This document shows positions 1 through 8,380 of a stretch of DNA of 64,000 bases, in pieces (positions within the stretch are counted from its first letter, which is position 1; every line of letters starts with the position of its first letter). Source of the stretch: Paludibacter sp. (GTDB lineage: Bacteria; Bacteroidota; Bacteroidia; Bacteroidales; Paludibacteraceae). Where the stretch lies: the NCBI GenBank assembly GCA_019163375.1, contig JAFLKK010000004.1:742838-806837 (forward strand), written 5' to 3'. The notes under the pieces are model-generated. The model saw only the letters and a program-made list of their open reading frames with translations. It was not told the DNA's origin and ran no database searches. The translations under genes and the position numbers were made by a program.

Positions 1-21
1 TATTAAAAAACAAAGCAGGAC

Positions 22-1173
22 ATGAAAGCATACTATCTAATTATAACGTTTTGCATTATGACTTCGCCAATTTGGGGACAATATGACGATGCACCAACTG
101 TTACAATAAGTGGAAAAGTACGGAATTTTGATCCGAAAAATTTAGAGATATTATTTGTATTTTCAAGAGCTGGTTTCTTCCAAGAATCAGCAATACGAAC
201 AAATATGGATAAAAATGGGAATTTTAAAGCTAGCTTCAAAACATATATCCCAACTGAATTTGAAGTATGCTACAAGCTTGCTCCCATTTTTACCGCTTCT
301 GTTTACCCAAAAGACAACATTTATATTAAAAGTTTTTCAAGCTATAAAGAGAATATGACAAACCCGATTGGTGTTGTGTTTAAAGGGAGTTCTGCGAAGT
401 TTAATAGCGAAATCTTTTTTTTCAAAAGACTTTGTTTTAATAGTAATATCAATCCTTACAAACCACTACCAGTTCAATGGGTGCCTCTTGATAGATTTAC
501 ACCAGTTGCTTATGCGAAGTATTTGAAAGACACTGTTCTTGTCAAATGCGACGATTTATTAAAGTGTTATGTTCAGAAATACAAGCCTAGTGTAGAAGCA
601 TTAGAGTGGTGTAAGTTTTATTATGAAGTTAATGAGTATTATGAACAATTAGCCCATTATCCTGGAGATTATTTTAGCAGTGAAGGATATTATAATGTAA
701 AAGAAAGAGTTGAAAATTACATAAAGAAAAAAGACATTCCAGTTCCAGAAATATATTACAATCCTTTGACCAGCTCTCTTCCTTTAAAAAACTCAATGTT
801 TTTAAATAGTATTGCATTAGCAGATTACATTAGGACGTTTTACAATTATATTATCAAAAAAACAGTTTGTGAGCAGAATAGTGAATACTGCAACAAATAT
901 GAATGGCGAGGGCTTAAGACTAATTGTAACTTTGATTCTTTGAAAATTGCTGGCATTAGGAAATATATAAAAGACCCATTATTAAAACAAATGTTGTTAG
1001 CCAATACTTTGGTGGATGGAATGTACTGCAAAGAAAAATTGATGAGTTTTAAGAAATATGAGTCATCTATTGTTAAACAGCAAATCAAAGAGCCATATTT
1101 GAAGAGCCATTTATATTATATGTACGAGAAAGCCAAGAAAGTAGTTGAAGAAAGGGAAAAAGAAAAAAAATAA
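22..1173 (+). CDS. Secreted protein resembling the N-terminal part of TlpA-type thioredoxin proteins
   Basis: A 383-residue protein with a signal peptide (hydrophobic residues 4-17, cleavage probably after Gly-Gln near residue 20). The first 110 or so residues look like the beta-rich N-terminal domain (DUF4369-like) found in Bacteroidota TlpA/AhpC-type secreted thioredoxins, with a V-x-I-S-G-K-V start. The middle is a lysine- and tyrosine-rich helical segment. In that family a thioredoxin domain with a CxxC normally follows. Here the protein stops in a charged tail encoded by an A-rich run (about 1155-1173) and no CxxC is present. It may be a domain-loss form or a truncated gene. The start is the first ATG, soon after an A-rich leader. 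Exact function is not recognised; the family link is a weak inference from pattern only. Confidence 0.6.
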   Translation: MKAYYLIITFCIMTSPIWGQYDDAPTVTISGKVRNFDPKNLEILFVFSRAGFFQESAIRTNMDKNGNFKASFKTYIPTEFEVCYKLAPIFTASVYPKDNIYIKSFSSYKENMTNPIGVVFKGSSAKFNSEIFFFKRLCFNSNINPYKPLPVQWVPLDRFTPVAYAKYLKDTVLVKCDDLLKCYVQKYKPSVEALEWCKFYYEVNEYYEQLAHYPGDYFSSEGYYNVKERVENYIKKKDIPVPEIYYNPLTSSLPLKNSMFLNSIALADYIRTFYNYIIKKTVCEQNSEYCNKYEWRGLKTNCNFDSLKIAGIRKYIKDPLLKQMLLANTLVDGMYCKEKLMSFKKYESSIVKQQIKEPYLKSHLYYMYEKAKKVVEEREKEKK

Positions 1174-1194
1174 CGATGCTCTCAGTTAAGCTTA

Positions 1195-1303
1195 ACGCAC
1201 GCTGGCGCAAGTTTGTAACTTGTATTTTGTTTTGAAAAAATAATCTATTCTTCTTTTTTGCTCTAACGAGTAACACACCGATTACAAATCGGCGTGAGCG
1301 TGG
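1195..1303. repeat. Dispersed intergenic repeat A, copy 1
   Basis: About 110 bases sharing most positions with copy 2 at 1506-1616, including an identical stretch around TTTTTTGCTCTAACGAG and ACACACCGATTACAAAT. The two ends form an imperfect inverted repeat (GCGCAAGTTTGTAACTT against GATTACAAATCGGCG), so the element can fold on itself. It has no open frame of note. It looks like a short non-autonomous interspersed element. Confidence 0.6.
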
Positions 1304-1316
1304 GGATAAGGCTAAA

Positions 1317-1481
1317 ACCACCCCAAACCCCTGAAGGGGCTTAAGAGTGGTTTTCGAGAAGGTTTACATTTAATCAAATGTGTTGATGAAGGCAAAGCTA
1401 TTATAAATGCTACTTATTTAGGTAAAGCATCTGTAGGAGGCGGTTGTAATTACAAGTCCCCTTCAGGGGATTTAGGGGTGG
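1317..1481. repeat. Inverted pair of CCCCTGAAGGGG-type elements around a short coding-like remnant
   Basis: The left arm (1317-1341) and right arm (1455-1481) are inverted copies of one motif centred on the palindrome CCCCTGAAGGGG, each with a flanking GGGGTGG or its complement. Between them 1344-1454 reads openly on the plus strand (residues like GLHLIKCVDEGKAIINATY) but has no start or clear family, so it may be the remnant of a gene. Together with repeat A on both sides this makes 1195-1616 a nested repeat island. Confidence 0.55.
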
Positions 1482-1505
1482 ATGAAGAAGAATCTGAAAA
1501 GCACC

Positions 1506-1616
1506 ACGCACACTTGTGCAAGTTTGTAACATGTGGCTTGTTTTGAAAAAACAATCTCTTCTTCTTTTTTGCTCTAACGAGCAACACACCGATTACAAAT
1601 TGGCGCGAGTGTGTGG
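1506..1616. repeat. Dispersed intergenic repeat A, copy 2
   Basis: Second copy of the element at 1195-1303, in the same orientation and about 200 bases further on. Its ends again form an inverted repeat (GTGCAAGTTTGTAAC against GATTACAAATTGGCGC). The 1174-1662 gap between genes contains only these repeats and the inverted pair between them. Confidence 0.6.
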
Positions 1617-1662
1617 AAATCGGTTTTCGACAGTTGGAAAAACAATGGTAAATTTAAATTGA

Positions 1663-2289
1663 ATGACAATTAAAGAATATTTCAAACTAACACAAAAAAG
1701 CAGTTCTAGTTTAATTAAAATAATTGGGGTGATTTACACATCGATGTTTGCGTTAATTCTTATTGCTACGAATTACAACAAATCCCTAACCGATGTATTT
1801 AATAACTTTATAATTATTTTTTTAGTAGCAAATGGTTTTGCATTATTAATTTGGTCTCAAACATTTTTTGTTTCATATTTTGATGTAAAGCGGATGATAG
1901 GTTTTTATGAATCATTCCAAAGACAAAAAGTGGATATGATTTTAACGTTGCATGAAGAGAAGGGGCGCAAATCAGATCTTCTAAAATTATTTGCCATAGG
2001 TATTTATTCTAATCAGATTTTTCGTTTTGTATTGGATAAGAATTATGTTTTTATCACATTGTACCTTAATGTAAACAGCATTGAAAGATTTCCAAAAAGA
2101 GCAACTACAATTAGAAGAAAGTATACTAAGTTAAATATGGATCTAACTGGTTATGGTTTAATGAGACAAGTAAAATACAAAAACTGGAAAAGTTTTACTA
2201 GTGATGATATAATTTTACTTTTTGAAGAACTTGAAACTATTTCAATTAACGAAAATATACCAATAATTGAGTACGTGCAAGAAACTTGA
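1663..2289 (+). CDS. Hypothetical membrane protein with two N-terminal transmembrane segments
   Basis: A 208-residue protein not recognised as a known family. Two hydrophobic helices near residues 18-40 and 46-70 anchor it in the inner membrane. The remaining 135 or so residues are soluble, charged and probably cytoplasmic, with several aromatic-rich strands (FRFVLDKNYVFITLYLNVN). The start ATG follows an AT-rich leader without a strong Shine-Dalgarno sequence, which is normal for this phylum. It stands alone between repeat islands. Codon use resembles the AT-rich neighbours rather than the housekeeping block, so it may belong to a variable region. Function unknown. Confidence 0.6.
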   Translation: MTIKEYFKLTQKSSSSLIKIIGVIYTSMFALILIATNYNKSLTDVFNNFIIIFLVANGFALLIWSQTFFVSYFDVKRMIGFYESFQRQKVDMILTLHEEKGRKSDLLKLFAIGIYSNQIFRFVLDKNYVFITLYLNVNSIERFPKRATTIRRKYTKLNMDLTGYGLMRQVKYKNWKSFTSDDIILLFEELETISINENIPIIEYVQET

Positions 2290-2323
2290 TACTTGAAAAC
2301 TTCCAAATTGTCAGTTCAAGTTA

Positions 2324-2350
2324 CGCTACGCTCAGACTTGAACTATGCAA
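2324..2350. repeat. Short dispersed repeat B, copy 1
   Basis: A 27-base sequence beginning CGCTACGCTCAGACTTGAAC that recurs with one change at 4242-4268. Both copies lie just downstream of a gene. The role is unknown; it is probably a relic of a dispersed element. Confidence 0.5.
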
Positions 2351-2443
2351 TGCGTAGTAATTAATAAACTTGGACAAAGTAAAGATTTGGAAGACGTAAA
2401 GAGAGAATAAATTAGGATCAACTCTATTTTAGGAGCTTAGATT

Positions 2444-3418
2444 ATGAAGAAAATCATTTTATTTATTTTGTACCTGAGTATTCACAGCGTTGTGTCGTGT
2501 CAGATTATCAGTGGAACTATACTGGATGCTAAAACACAATGCAAAATTAGTTCTGCTTCTGTTTATTTTAATGCTACATATGTAGGAACAAGGTCTGATA
2601 ATGCCGGAAACTTCAAACTTGATATTTCTAAAAATAGTATGAGACCATTAACGATTAGTGCTGTCGGGTATTATTCTGTTACTCTGGTGAATTTTCAAAT
2701 AACCCGACCATTGACAGTGCTACTGACACCCAAAATATACGATCTGCATGAAGTAAGTATAAAAGCCAAATCGCTTAAAAGTAAAAGAAAGCAGAATATG
2801 AACCTGTTTCGCGAAGAATTTTTTGGAACAGGTACGAATGCACATTATTGCTCCATCCTGAACGAAAAGGATATCAGCTTTAATTATGAATCGGATGGTG
2901 ATACGCTTAAAGTTTTTGCTCAAAAACCGATAATAGTTGATAATGATGCTTTGGGCTACAGGTTAACTTACTACCTGGATAAATTTGAATATTACAGAAA
3001 TGCCCGGAGTACATTCTTTATGGGAAATATGATTTTTGAGGATAAAGTAGGTGCTGACAGCATTCAGAAACAACATTATGACAAAATAAGAAAACAGACC
3101 TATCTGGGATCGAAAATGCATTTTTTTAGAACCTTGTGTGGTGATACATTAAAAACGAGATTTATCATTCAGAATGGTTTTGGAGATGAACCAAAGTTTA
3201 AAAGCCTGGTTTCGTGTATCAATAATGAGTATTATCTTAACTCTCCTACAAATTTACGGGTGGACTATGATAGGGATAGAAGTTTAATTCTATTTATGAA
3301 GAAACCTGTTTATTTTGATAAAACGGGCTATTTTGATCCTTCGGGAATTAACTGGAAAGGTTCAATGGGAGATCAACGTATTGCAAATTGGTTGCCTTAT
3401 GAATATGTATTTGAATAA
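2444..3418 (+). CDS. Secreted protein with a carboxypeptidase-regulatory-like (CarboxypepD_reg) domain
   Basis: A 324-residue protein with a Sec signal peptide (about residues 1-20, hydrophobic core then C-Q). Residues 21-100 match the carboxypeptidase-like regulatory domain: I-I-S-G-T-I-L-D-A, then V-G-T-R-S-D-N-A-G-N-F, then the AVGY strand. This fold commonly opens TonB-dependent receptors and many periplasmic Bacteroidota proteins. Residues 105-324 form a region of unknown function rich in lysine and aromatic residues, similar in style to DUF5686-type or related plug-less proteins but much shorter than a TonB receptor, so there is no barrel. Probable location is the periplasm or outer membrane surface. 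Domain call is fairly secure; function unknown. Confidence 0.7.
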   Translation: MKKIILFILYLSIHSVVSCQIISGTILDAKTQCKISSASVYFNATYVGTRSDNAGNFKLDISKNSMRPLTISAVGYYSVTLVNFQITRPLTVLLTPKIYDLHEVSIKAKSLKSKRKQNMNLFREEFFGTGTNAHYCSILNEKDISFNYESDGDTLKVFAQKPIIVDNDALGYRLTYYLDKFEYYRNARSTFFMGNMIFEDKVGADSIQKQHYDKIRKQTYLGSKMHFFRTLCGDTLKTRFIIQNGFGDEPKFKSLVSCINNEYYLNSPTNLRVDYDRDRSLILFMKKPVYFDKTGYFDPSGINWKGSMGDQRIANWLPYEYVFE

Positions 3419-3626
3419 AAGAGTTTGTTTTCTTCGTGTTAGGCAGTATTTAGGTTTGCGACTTTTGAATGCCTTTGTCTTCTGGGATATATAATAATTA
3501 CTTGTTTGTACAAAAGTGCGGGCTGATTGATGGGATTTGTAATCCCTTGTTCTGCGTAGGTTGTTGGGTGTTGTTCGGCGAGTGGTTTTGCGCCTTAAAA
3601 GGACTACAAATTTTAAACTAAATGAT

Positions 3627-4205
3627 ATGAAAAGAATAATTGCGTTTTTATTGATTATTGTATCACTGACTTCTTGTTTCACGGCAAAATACGAAGACGG
3701 TAAAACACAGATTGTTGTTAATGTGGGCGATAGTGAATCAACACTTTCGAATATGGCACTAAACGATAAAGACAGCGAAGTGAGAAAGGTAGCCGTAAGC
3801 AAACTAAACCTAGAGTCGTCACTTTTAAGTGTGGTACTGAATGATGAAGACAGTGAAGTAAGAAAGCTTGCCGTAAGCAAACTAAACCTAGAGTCATCAC
3901 TTTTAAGTGTGGTACTAAATGATGAAGACAGTGAAGTAAGAAAGATAGCTGTAAGCAAACTAAACCTAGAGTCATCACTTTTAAGTGTGGTACTAAATGA
4001 TCAAGACAGCGAAGTAAGAAAGGTAGCTGTAAGCAAACTAAACCTAGAGTCATCACTTTTAAGTGTGGTACAAAACGATAAAGACACTGAAGTAAGAAAG
4101 CTTGCTGTAAGTAAACTAAATCTAGAATCATCACTTTTAAGTGTGGTACAAAACGATAAAGACAGTGAAGTAAGAAAGTTAGCCGCAAAGTGTTTAAAAA
4201 AGTAA
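3627..4205 (+). CDS. Lipoprotein built of near-identical 26-residue LRV/HEAT-like repeats
   Basis: A 192-residue protein. The signal sequence ends in the lipobox L-T-S-C (Cys about residue 16), so it should be a lipoprotein. From about residue 43 it consists of five complete 26-residue repeats plus a final part repeat, consensus VVLNDEDSEVRKLAVSKLN followed by LESSLLS. The D-x-D-x-E-V-R-K-x-A-V pattern is that of leucine-rich-repeat-variant or HEAT-like units, which stack into a solenoid used for protein binding. I chose the ATG at 3627 because it begins the signal peptide directly; an in-frame ATG at 3561 would put 22 polar residues in front. Binding partner unknown. Confidence 0.75.
   Translation: MKRIIAFLLIIVSLTSCFTAKYEDGKTQIVVNVGDSESTLSNMALNDKDSEVRKVAVSKLNLESSLLSVVLNDEDSEVRKLAVSKLNLESSLLSVVLNDEDSEVRKIAVSKLNLESSLLSVVLNDQDSEVRKVAVSKLNLESSLLSVVQNDKDTEVRKLAVSKLNLESSLLSVVQNDKDSEVRKLAAKCLKK
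3753..4202 (+). repeat. Tandem 78-bp repeats inside the LRV/HEAT-like lipoprotein gene
   Basis: Units begin at 3753, 3831, 3909, 3987, 4065 and 4143 (the last is truncated at about 60 bases). Period is 78 bases and neighbouring units differ at only a few bases, including synonymous sites. Such similarity implies recent unit duplication or homogenisation, and the copy number could change by slippage or recombination without breaking the frame. Confidence 0.9.
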
Positions 4206-4735
4206 GTTTAGCGAAGTGTAATCCGATTACCGGCGGATTTTCGCTACGCTAAGACTTGAACTATGCAAGATTTGAGTTGGTTCAGAAATAGAACCCGTTC
4301 TGGTGTTATTGTTGCGGCACTGGTTTTTTGTATTTCCAACATTGTAACATGGGAAAAGAAAAAATAAAATCATCTTTGTACGGGTGTGTTGAAATGTTGA
4401 ACTAACCACATGAAGCTCTTTTTATTGGCTTAAAGGAATAAATAACTCTAAAAGAAGAGCACGGATGTGAATTAGGGCTGTTCTTTTGTATAAAGAGTTA
4501 CTATATTTCATGTAAATCAGTTATAATCCAAAACTAGTGCTAACTTTGAGGTTGACGAGCTAAAAAACCGATTTACTACCTGCATGTTAAATACGATCTA
4601 TCCAAATCATTGGGTATATGGGGCTAAATAAAGGAATAAAATGAGTGGACTGGGGATGTCAGGTATTCGTCAGTATTCAATGGAAAAAGAATACTGATGG
4701 ACACAGCATCTTATCATCTAAATAAATAGATTATT
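4206..4735. other. Intergenic region with repeat B copy 2
   Basis: This 530-base gap carries the second copy of repeat B (4242-4268). I see no convincing gene; a 60-codon minus-strand frame at 4227-4409 has no recognisable features. The rest is probably the leader of the histidine kinase that begins at 4736, but I found no clear TAnnTTTG promoter there. Confidence 0.5.
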
Positions 4736-6463
4736 ATGTACATTCATGAAAGTACGAACGAAGAACTCCAGCAAGAAGTATTGGAATTACGGAAAGAAAT
4801 TACAACCTTAAAAGCAACTGCCGGTAAGAACATTACAAGGTCCAATTGTCCGGAGAATATTTCGGAAGAAACAAGCCTGAGGCTGGAAAATGCATTGCAA
4901 GGTGGAAATATGGCCTGGTGGGAGATGGATGTTTTAACCGGGGGTGTTACTTTTGCCAAACGAAAGGTTGAAATGTTGGGATATTCTCCCGAAAATTTCA
5001 AACATTATAGGGATTTTACAAGTTTAGTGCATCCTGATGACTATGAGAAGATCATGTCTGCTATGAGAGGACATTTTCAGGGTGTATATGAACACTATGA
5101 AACCGAATACCGGATTAAGGCTAAGTCGGGTGAATATATATGGTTTTATGATTTTGGTTCTGTAGTAAAAAAAGATGTAAACGGAGCTCCACTCATTTGT
5201 ACCGGATTTGTGTACGATATCACGGATAAAAAGAAGTCTGAGGAGAAATTGCAGAGAAGTGAGAATATGCTTCAAATGGTTATTGATAATTATCCGGGCG
5301 TGATATTCTGGAAAGACAGGCAGTGTAATTATCTGGGATGTAATCAGTCTTTTGCAAGTTCGGTGGGTTTGAAAAGTCCTGCCGAAGTAGTAGGCAAAAC
5401 CGACCTTGATATGCCCTGGACTTCTACAGAAACGAATAATTACATAAAAGACGATTTAGCTGTGATGGAATGTGCTAAAGCAAAGTTGCACATTGTTGAA
5501 TTGCTTCGTCAATTCGACGGTAAGGTGAACTGGTTCAATACCACTAAACTGCCGTTACGTGATTCAGGTAATCAGGTGATTGGAGTTGTAGGTGTATCCA
5601 ATGATATTTCTACGCTTAAAAGAGCAGAGCAGGAATTAATAAATACGAACAAAGAACTAGCATTTCAATATGCGGAGAAAGAAAGACATGCCGCGGAATT
5701 AGTAGTGGCTAATGTAGAACTTGCCGCTCAAAACGTAGAGATAGAAGAATATTCGGCAGAGTTGGTAGCCACCAACAAAACACTTGTTTTTCTGGCAGCA
5801 AATCTTCAATTGGTACATGAAAAAGAAAGGGTAAATTTAGCTCGTGAAATTCATGATGGTCTTGCGCAATTATTAGTTGCTCTGAAAATGGATATAGGCA
5901 TGTATAAGAAAAAAATATCCAAAACAAACGAAGCTATTCATACTGAAGAAGTAATAGCCGAAATGGAACAACTTTTGATCCAGGTTGATAATGCCAATAA
6001 AACGGCTCGAAGTATAATGAACGGTTTAAGACCGGAGCAACTGGAACTGCTTGGTTTTGTGGCAGCGGCAGAAGTTCATCTATCTACCTTTGAACAAACG
6101 CATCACATAAAATGTATTTTTAAAAACACTGTGTTGGATCCTATTATTGAACCCGATCAGGCTCTTGCATTGTTTCGTATACTTCAGGAGTCGCTCAATA
6201 ATATTTTAAAACATGCGATGGCTACAAGGGTTACGGTTTTACTAACAACTATTGCCGATAAATTAGTAATGGAAATTCGTGACAATGGAATAGGGTTTGA
6301 CGTTAATCGTAAATATAGACCGGATTCGTATGGTTTGATTGGCATGAAAGAACGGATGAAATTATTGTGTGGCAAATTGGATATTACAAGTAAAGTGGGT
6401 GAAGGAACAATAATCAGGGTTGAAATATCTTCCTTACACAAGTGTGTTGAGAATTTGAACTAA
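4736..6463 (+). CDS. PAS-domain sensor histidine kinase of the NarX/HisKA_3 type
   Basis: A 575-residue, probably soluble kinase without transmembrane helices. Order: N-terminal coiled coil (about 5-30); PAS domain (about 50-170, ending G-F-V-Y-D-I-T-D); second PAS domain (about 178-295, ending V-G-V-S-N-D-I-S); a repetitive coiled coil (about 300-360); a HisKA_3 dimerisation domain with phospho-acceptor His373 in R-E-I-H-D-G-L-A-Q; and an HATPase_c domain (N box ESLNNILKHA, G1 box DNGIGFD, then YGLIGMKER). These kinases usually signal to a NarL/LuxR-type response regulator, but none is adjacent, so it is an orphan here. The input signal is unknown. Confidence 0.88.
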   Translation: MYIHESTNEELQQEVLELRKEITTLKATAGKNITRSNCPENISEETSLRLENALQGGNMAWWEMDVLTGGVTFAKRKVEMLGYSPENFKHYRDFTSLVHPDDYEKIMSAMRGHFQGVYEHYETEYRIKAKSGEYIWFYDFGSVVKKDVNGAPLICTGFVYDITDKKKSEEKLQRSENMLQMVIDNYPGVIFWKDRQCNYLGCNQSFASSVGLKSPAEVVGKTDLDMPWTSTETNNYIKDDLAVMECAKAKLHIVELLRQFDGKVNWFNTTKLPLRDSGNQVIGVVGVSNDISTLKRAEQELINTNKELAFQYAEKERHAAELVVANVELAAQNVEIEEYSAELVATNKTLVFLAANLQLVHEKERVNLAREIHDGLAQLLVALKMDIGMYKKKISKTNEAIHTEEVIAEMEQLLIQVDNANKTARSIMNGLRPEQLELLGFVAAAEVHLSTFEQTHHIKCIFKNTVLDPIIEPDQALALFRILQESLNNILKHAMATRVTVLLTTIADKLVMEIRDNGIGFDVNRKYRPDSYGLIGMKERMKLLCGKLDITSKVGEGTIIRVEISSLHKCVENLN

Positions 6464-6589
6464 ACATACCGGTATATTTTACAAATTTGAAGGGAGAAAA
6501 GTCTAATTGAGAGTTTATTTGAAATTGTTAGTTGCAACAGAAGATTGTACAATTGCCAAATGGTTGAACCCAAATGACAAGTTGATTCA

Positions 6590-6733
6590 TTATTTATAGA
6601 AAGCATCTACTTCATCAACATCTGATACATAGGTTTCAATTTTAGTGATTTTTCCATTATAAATGGTGCAAACGCCTTTTTTCGTCCAGGTTTGTAGTTT
6701 TGTTGTTGATGGATAGTTTATGTTTAGCGTGTT
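6590..6733 (-). pseudogene. C-terminal fragment resembling an NTF2/SnoaL-like protein
   Basis: On the minus strand 48 codons are open and end with TAA at 6590-6592. The translated part includes TWTKKGVCTIYNGKITKIET, which looks like the last strands of the NTF2/SnoaL fold (G-x-C-T-I-x-N-G-K-I-x-x-I-E-T-Y). The frame is closed upstream by a stop at 6734-6736 and there is no start codon, so only the tail of a gene remains. The rest of the 6464-6849 gap shows nothing else. Confidence 0.4.
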
Positions 6734-6849
6734 TTACAAATCAGAATAAAGAAGCATAATGATACCGCTCGGTTTTCGGGCAGAAAATAAACGAATTGAA
6801 TTTTGATACAACTATAAAAATAACCATTTTCGAAAAAAAACGAACTAGT

Positions 6850-7014
6850 ATGGAAGGATTTATGATTTTCCCGATTTTAATTGTATTGTTTTATTTGACC
6901 ATTATTGCTGCTGTGTTTTATCTGGTTTACACCTGGGTAACTAAATTTATTTCTTTAAAAGAAGAGCAAAATAACTTGTTGAGAGAGATAATAAAGCGAA
7001 TGGAAAATAAATAA
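6850..7014 (+). CDS. Small single-pass membrane protein
   Basis: A 54-residue protein with a hydrophobic helix at about residues 5-31 and an amphipathic, charged C-terminal helix rich in Lys and Glu (residues 35-54). I chose the ATG at 6850 because it starts just before the membrane segment; the frame continues upstream to an in-frame codon at 6796 without recognisable protein. Small proteins like this are common in Bacteroidota, often with no known function. It lies 70 bases before the thioredoxin-like gene, so the two might be co-transcribed. Confidence 0.55.
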   Translation: MEGFMIFPILIVLFYLTIIAAVFYLVYTWVTKFISLKEEQNNLLREIIKRMENK

Positions 7015-7086
7015 ATCGACCTTGAATTTTTCTGTCGATGCTATTTACCGTCGTTCTACTTGTCAACCCCTAAAATTATTCTTCTC

Positions 7087-8271
7087 ATGAAAAAAATCAA
7101 TTTTGTTTCGGTATTTTTGTTCGTTTTTACGGTCAGTTTTGCTCAACGGCAAGAAATAAAACTTCCTCTTACTTTTCATAACCGATTAAGTATCCATTCC
7201 ACAGGCTTCTCTGTTTTAAATGTGACAAAAGAGCTGTCGGACACTTCGCAAATGGCTAAGGGATGCAGTGGCCTGACAAATTTGAGAATAGGAACGATAG
7301 ACATTTATCCTAAGGCTTCAATTACAGGTTGGGACAGTTCTTTTAGAAGTTCTGTTCAATATGTTTTAGGGATAGGTAAAGATGGAAGAGAGCAATTGAT
7401 AATTGATAAAAATAATAATTCCGATTTCAGCGATGATTCTGTTTTAGTGGTTAGCACTTTAGAGTCAAAAACCAGCATTTCGCCCGATAAATTTAGTAAG
7501 GCGAGCGTTGAGTACGATTGGTCGGAGCAAGGTAAAAAGGTGAAGCGATCTATAGATATACATTTTGTATATCAGCCAAAAGCCAACATGTACTTTTATA
7601 CTTTTGCTCATTACGCCACCGCTATGCTGAATGGAAAAAAAATAGAGATTGTTGGCAACAAAGATTTATCGTATTTGAATTATTCTGTGTTCAACGATTC
7701 CACTGCTGGCTCTGAAGGTGTTACAACAAATAAATACATCAAAAATAATGATGAGGTTTACCGGATTAATGATTTGGATATAAATGAGAATGTTCTTATT
7801 CTCGAAAAAGATAAGCGACCATTTTCGGAGATAGAATCCCCTCAAATTGGATTTCGGGCGCCTGCGTTTACCGAAACCGATTTAATAACAAAAGAGATGG
7901 TTTCGCTCGAAAAGTATAGAGGTAAATATGTTTATCTGGATATCTGGACAACATGGTGTGGTGCATGTATAGAAGAAATGCCGAACGTAAAAGAAGTGTA
8001 TGATAAAGCAGATCGTTCGAAAATTGAGTTTATTGGCATTGTAGGAAAAGACACCCGCGAGAAAATAGATAAGATCATCAACAAGATAGGCATTAATTGG
8101 AAGTTAGTGGAAGCAAATTCGGAGAATATCATTTTCAATAAATACAAGGTGCGGGCTTTCCCAACTACTTTACTTATTGACCCCAATGGGATAGTTATCA
8201 AGAGTGGTCTCAGGGCCGAGGAGCTGAAGAGGTTTATTGAGAATGGATTTAGCGACGTGGTGGAGAAATAA
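7087..8271 (+). CDS. Secreted TlpA-like thioredoxin family protein
   Basis: A 394-residue protein with a signal peptide (residues 1-19, ending S-F-A-Q). The first 250 residues are a beta-rich N-terminal domain of unknown function. The C-terminal 140 or so residues are a TlpA/ResA-like thioredoxin domain, with the lead-in I-G-F-R-A-P-A-F, then W-T-T-W-C-G-A-C as the redox motif and the cis-proline region F-P-T-T-L-L-I-D. Such proteins act in the periplasm as thiol-disulfide reductases, for instance in cytochrome maturation or cysteine repair. I start at the ATG at 7087, which directly begins the signal peptide; a TTG nine codons earlier is less likely. Substrate unknown. Confidence 0.85.
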   Translation: MKKINFVSVFLFVFTVSFAQRQEIKLPLTFHNRLSIHSTGFSVLNVTKELSDTSQMAKGCSGLTNLRIGTIDIYPKASITGWDSSFRSSVQYVLGIGKDGREQLIIDKNNNSDFSDDSVLVVSTLESKTSISPDKFSKASVEYDWSEQGKKVKRSIDIHFVYQPKANMYFYTFAHYATAMLNGKKIEIVGNKDLSYLNYSVFNDSTAGSEGVTTNKYIKNNDEVYRINDLDINENVLILEKDKRPFSEIESPQIGFRAPAFTETDLITKEMVSLEKYRGKYVYLDIWTTWCGACIEEMPNVKEVYDKADRSKIEFIGIVGKDTREKIDKIINKIGINWKLVEANSENIIFNKYKVRAFPTTLLIDPNGIVIKSGLRAEELKRFIENGFSDVVEK

Positions 8272-8380
8272 AGTAGTTCGACTTTGGTTGGCAGGTTCTA
8301 TTCTTTTGTTTATTTGATTATAGTACATTATATCGTTCCAAATACTTAAAACAATAATAACACAATATAAATAACATCAC

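Noticed and set aside
3362..4188. Long minus-strand frames (198 and 156 codons) over the repeat gene
   Set aside because: They are antisense shadows of the 78-base repeats, whose plus-strand frame has a lipobox and a recognisable repeat motif.
3753..4202. Possible CRISPR-like array
   Set aside because: Repeats are contiguous with a 78-base coding period and have no spacers.
4227..4409. 60-codon minus-strand frame
   Set aside because: No family features, overlaps a dispersed repeat, low-complexity residues.
7060..7086. TTG start for the TlpA-like gene
   Set aside because: The ATG at 7087 directly precedes a standard signal peptide.
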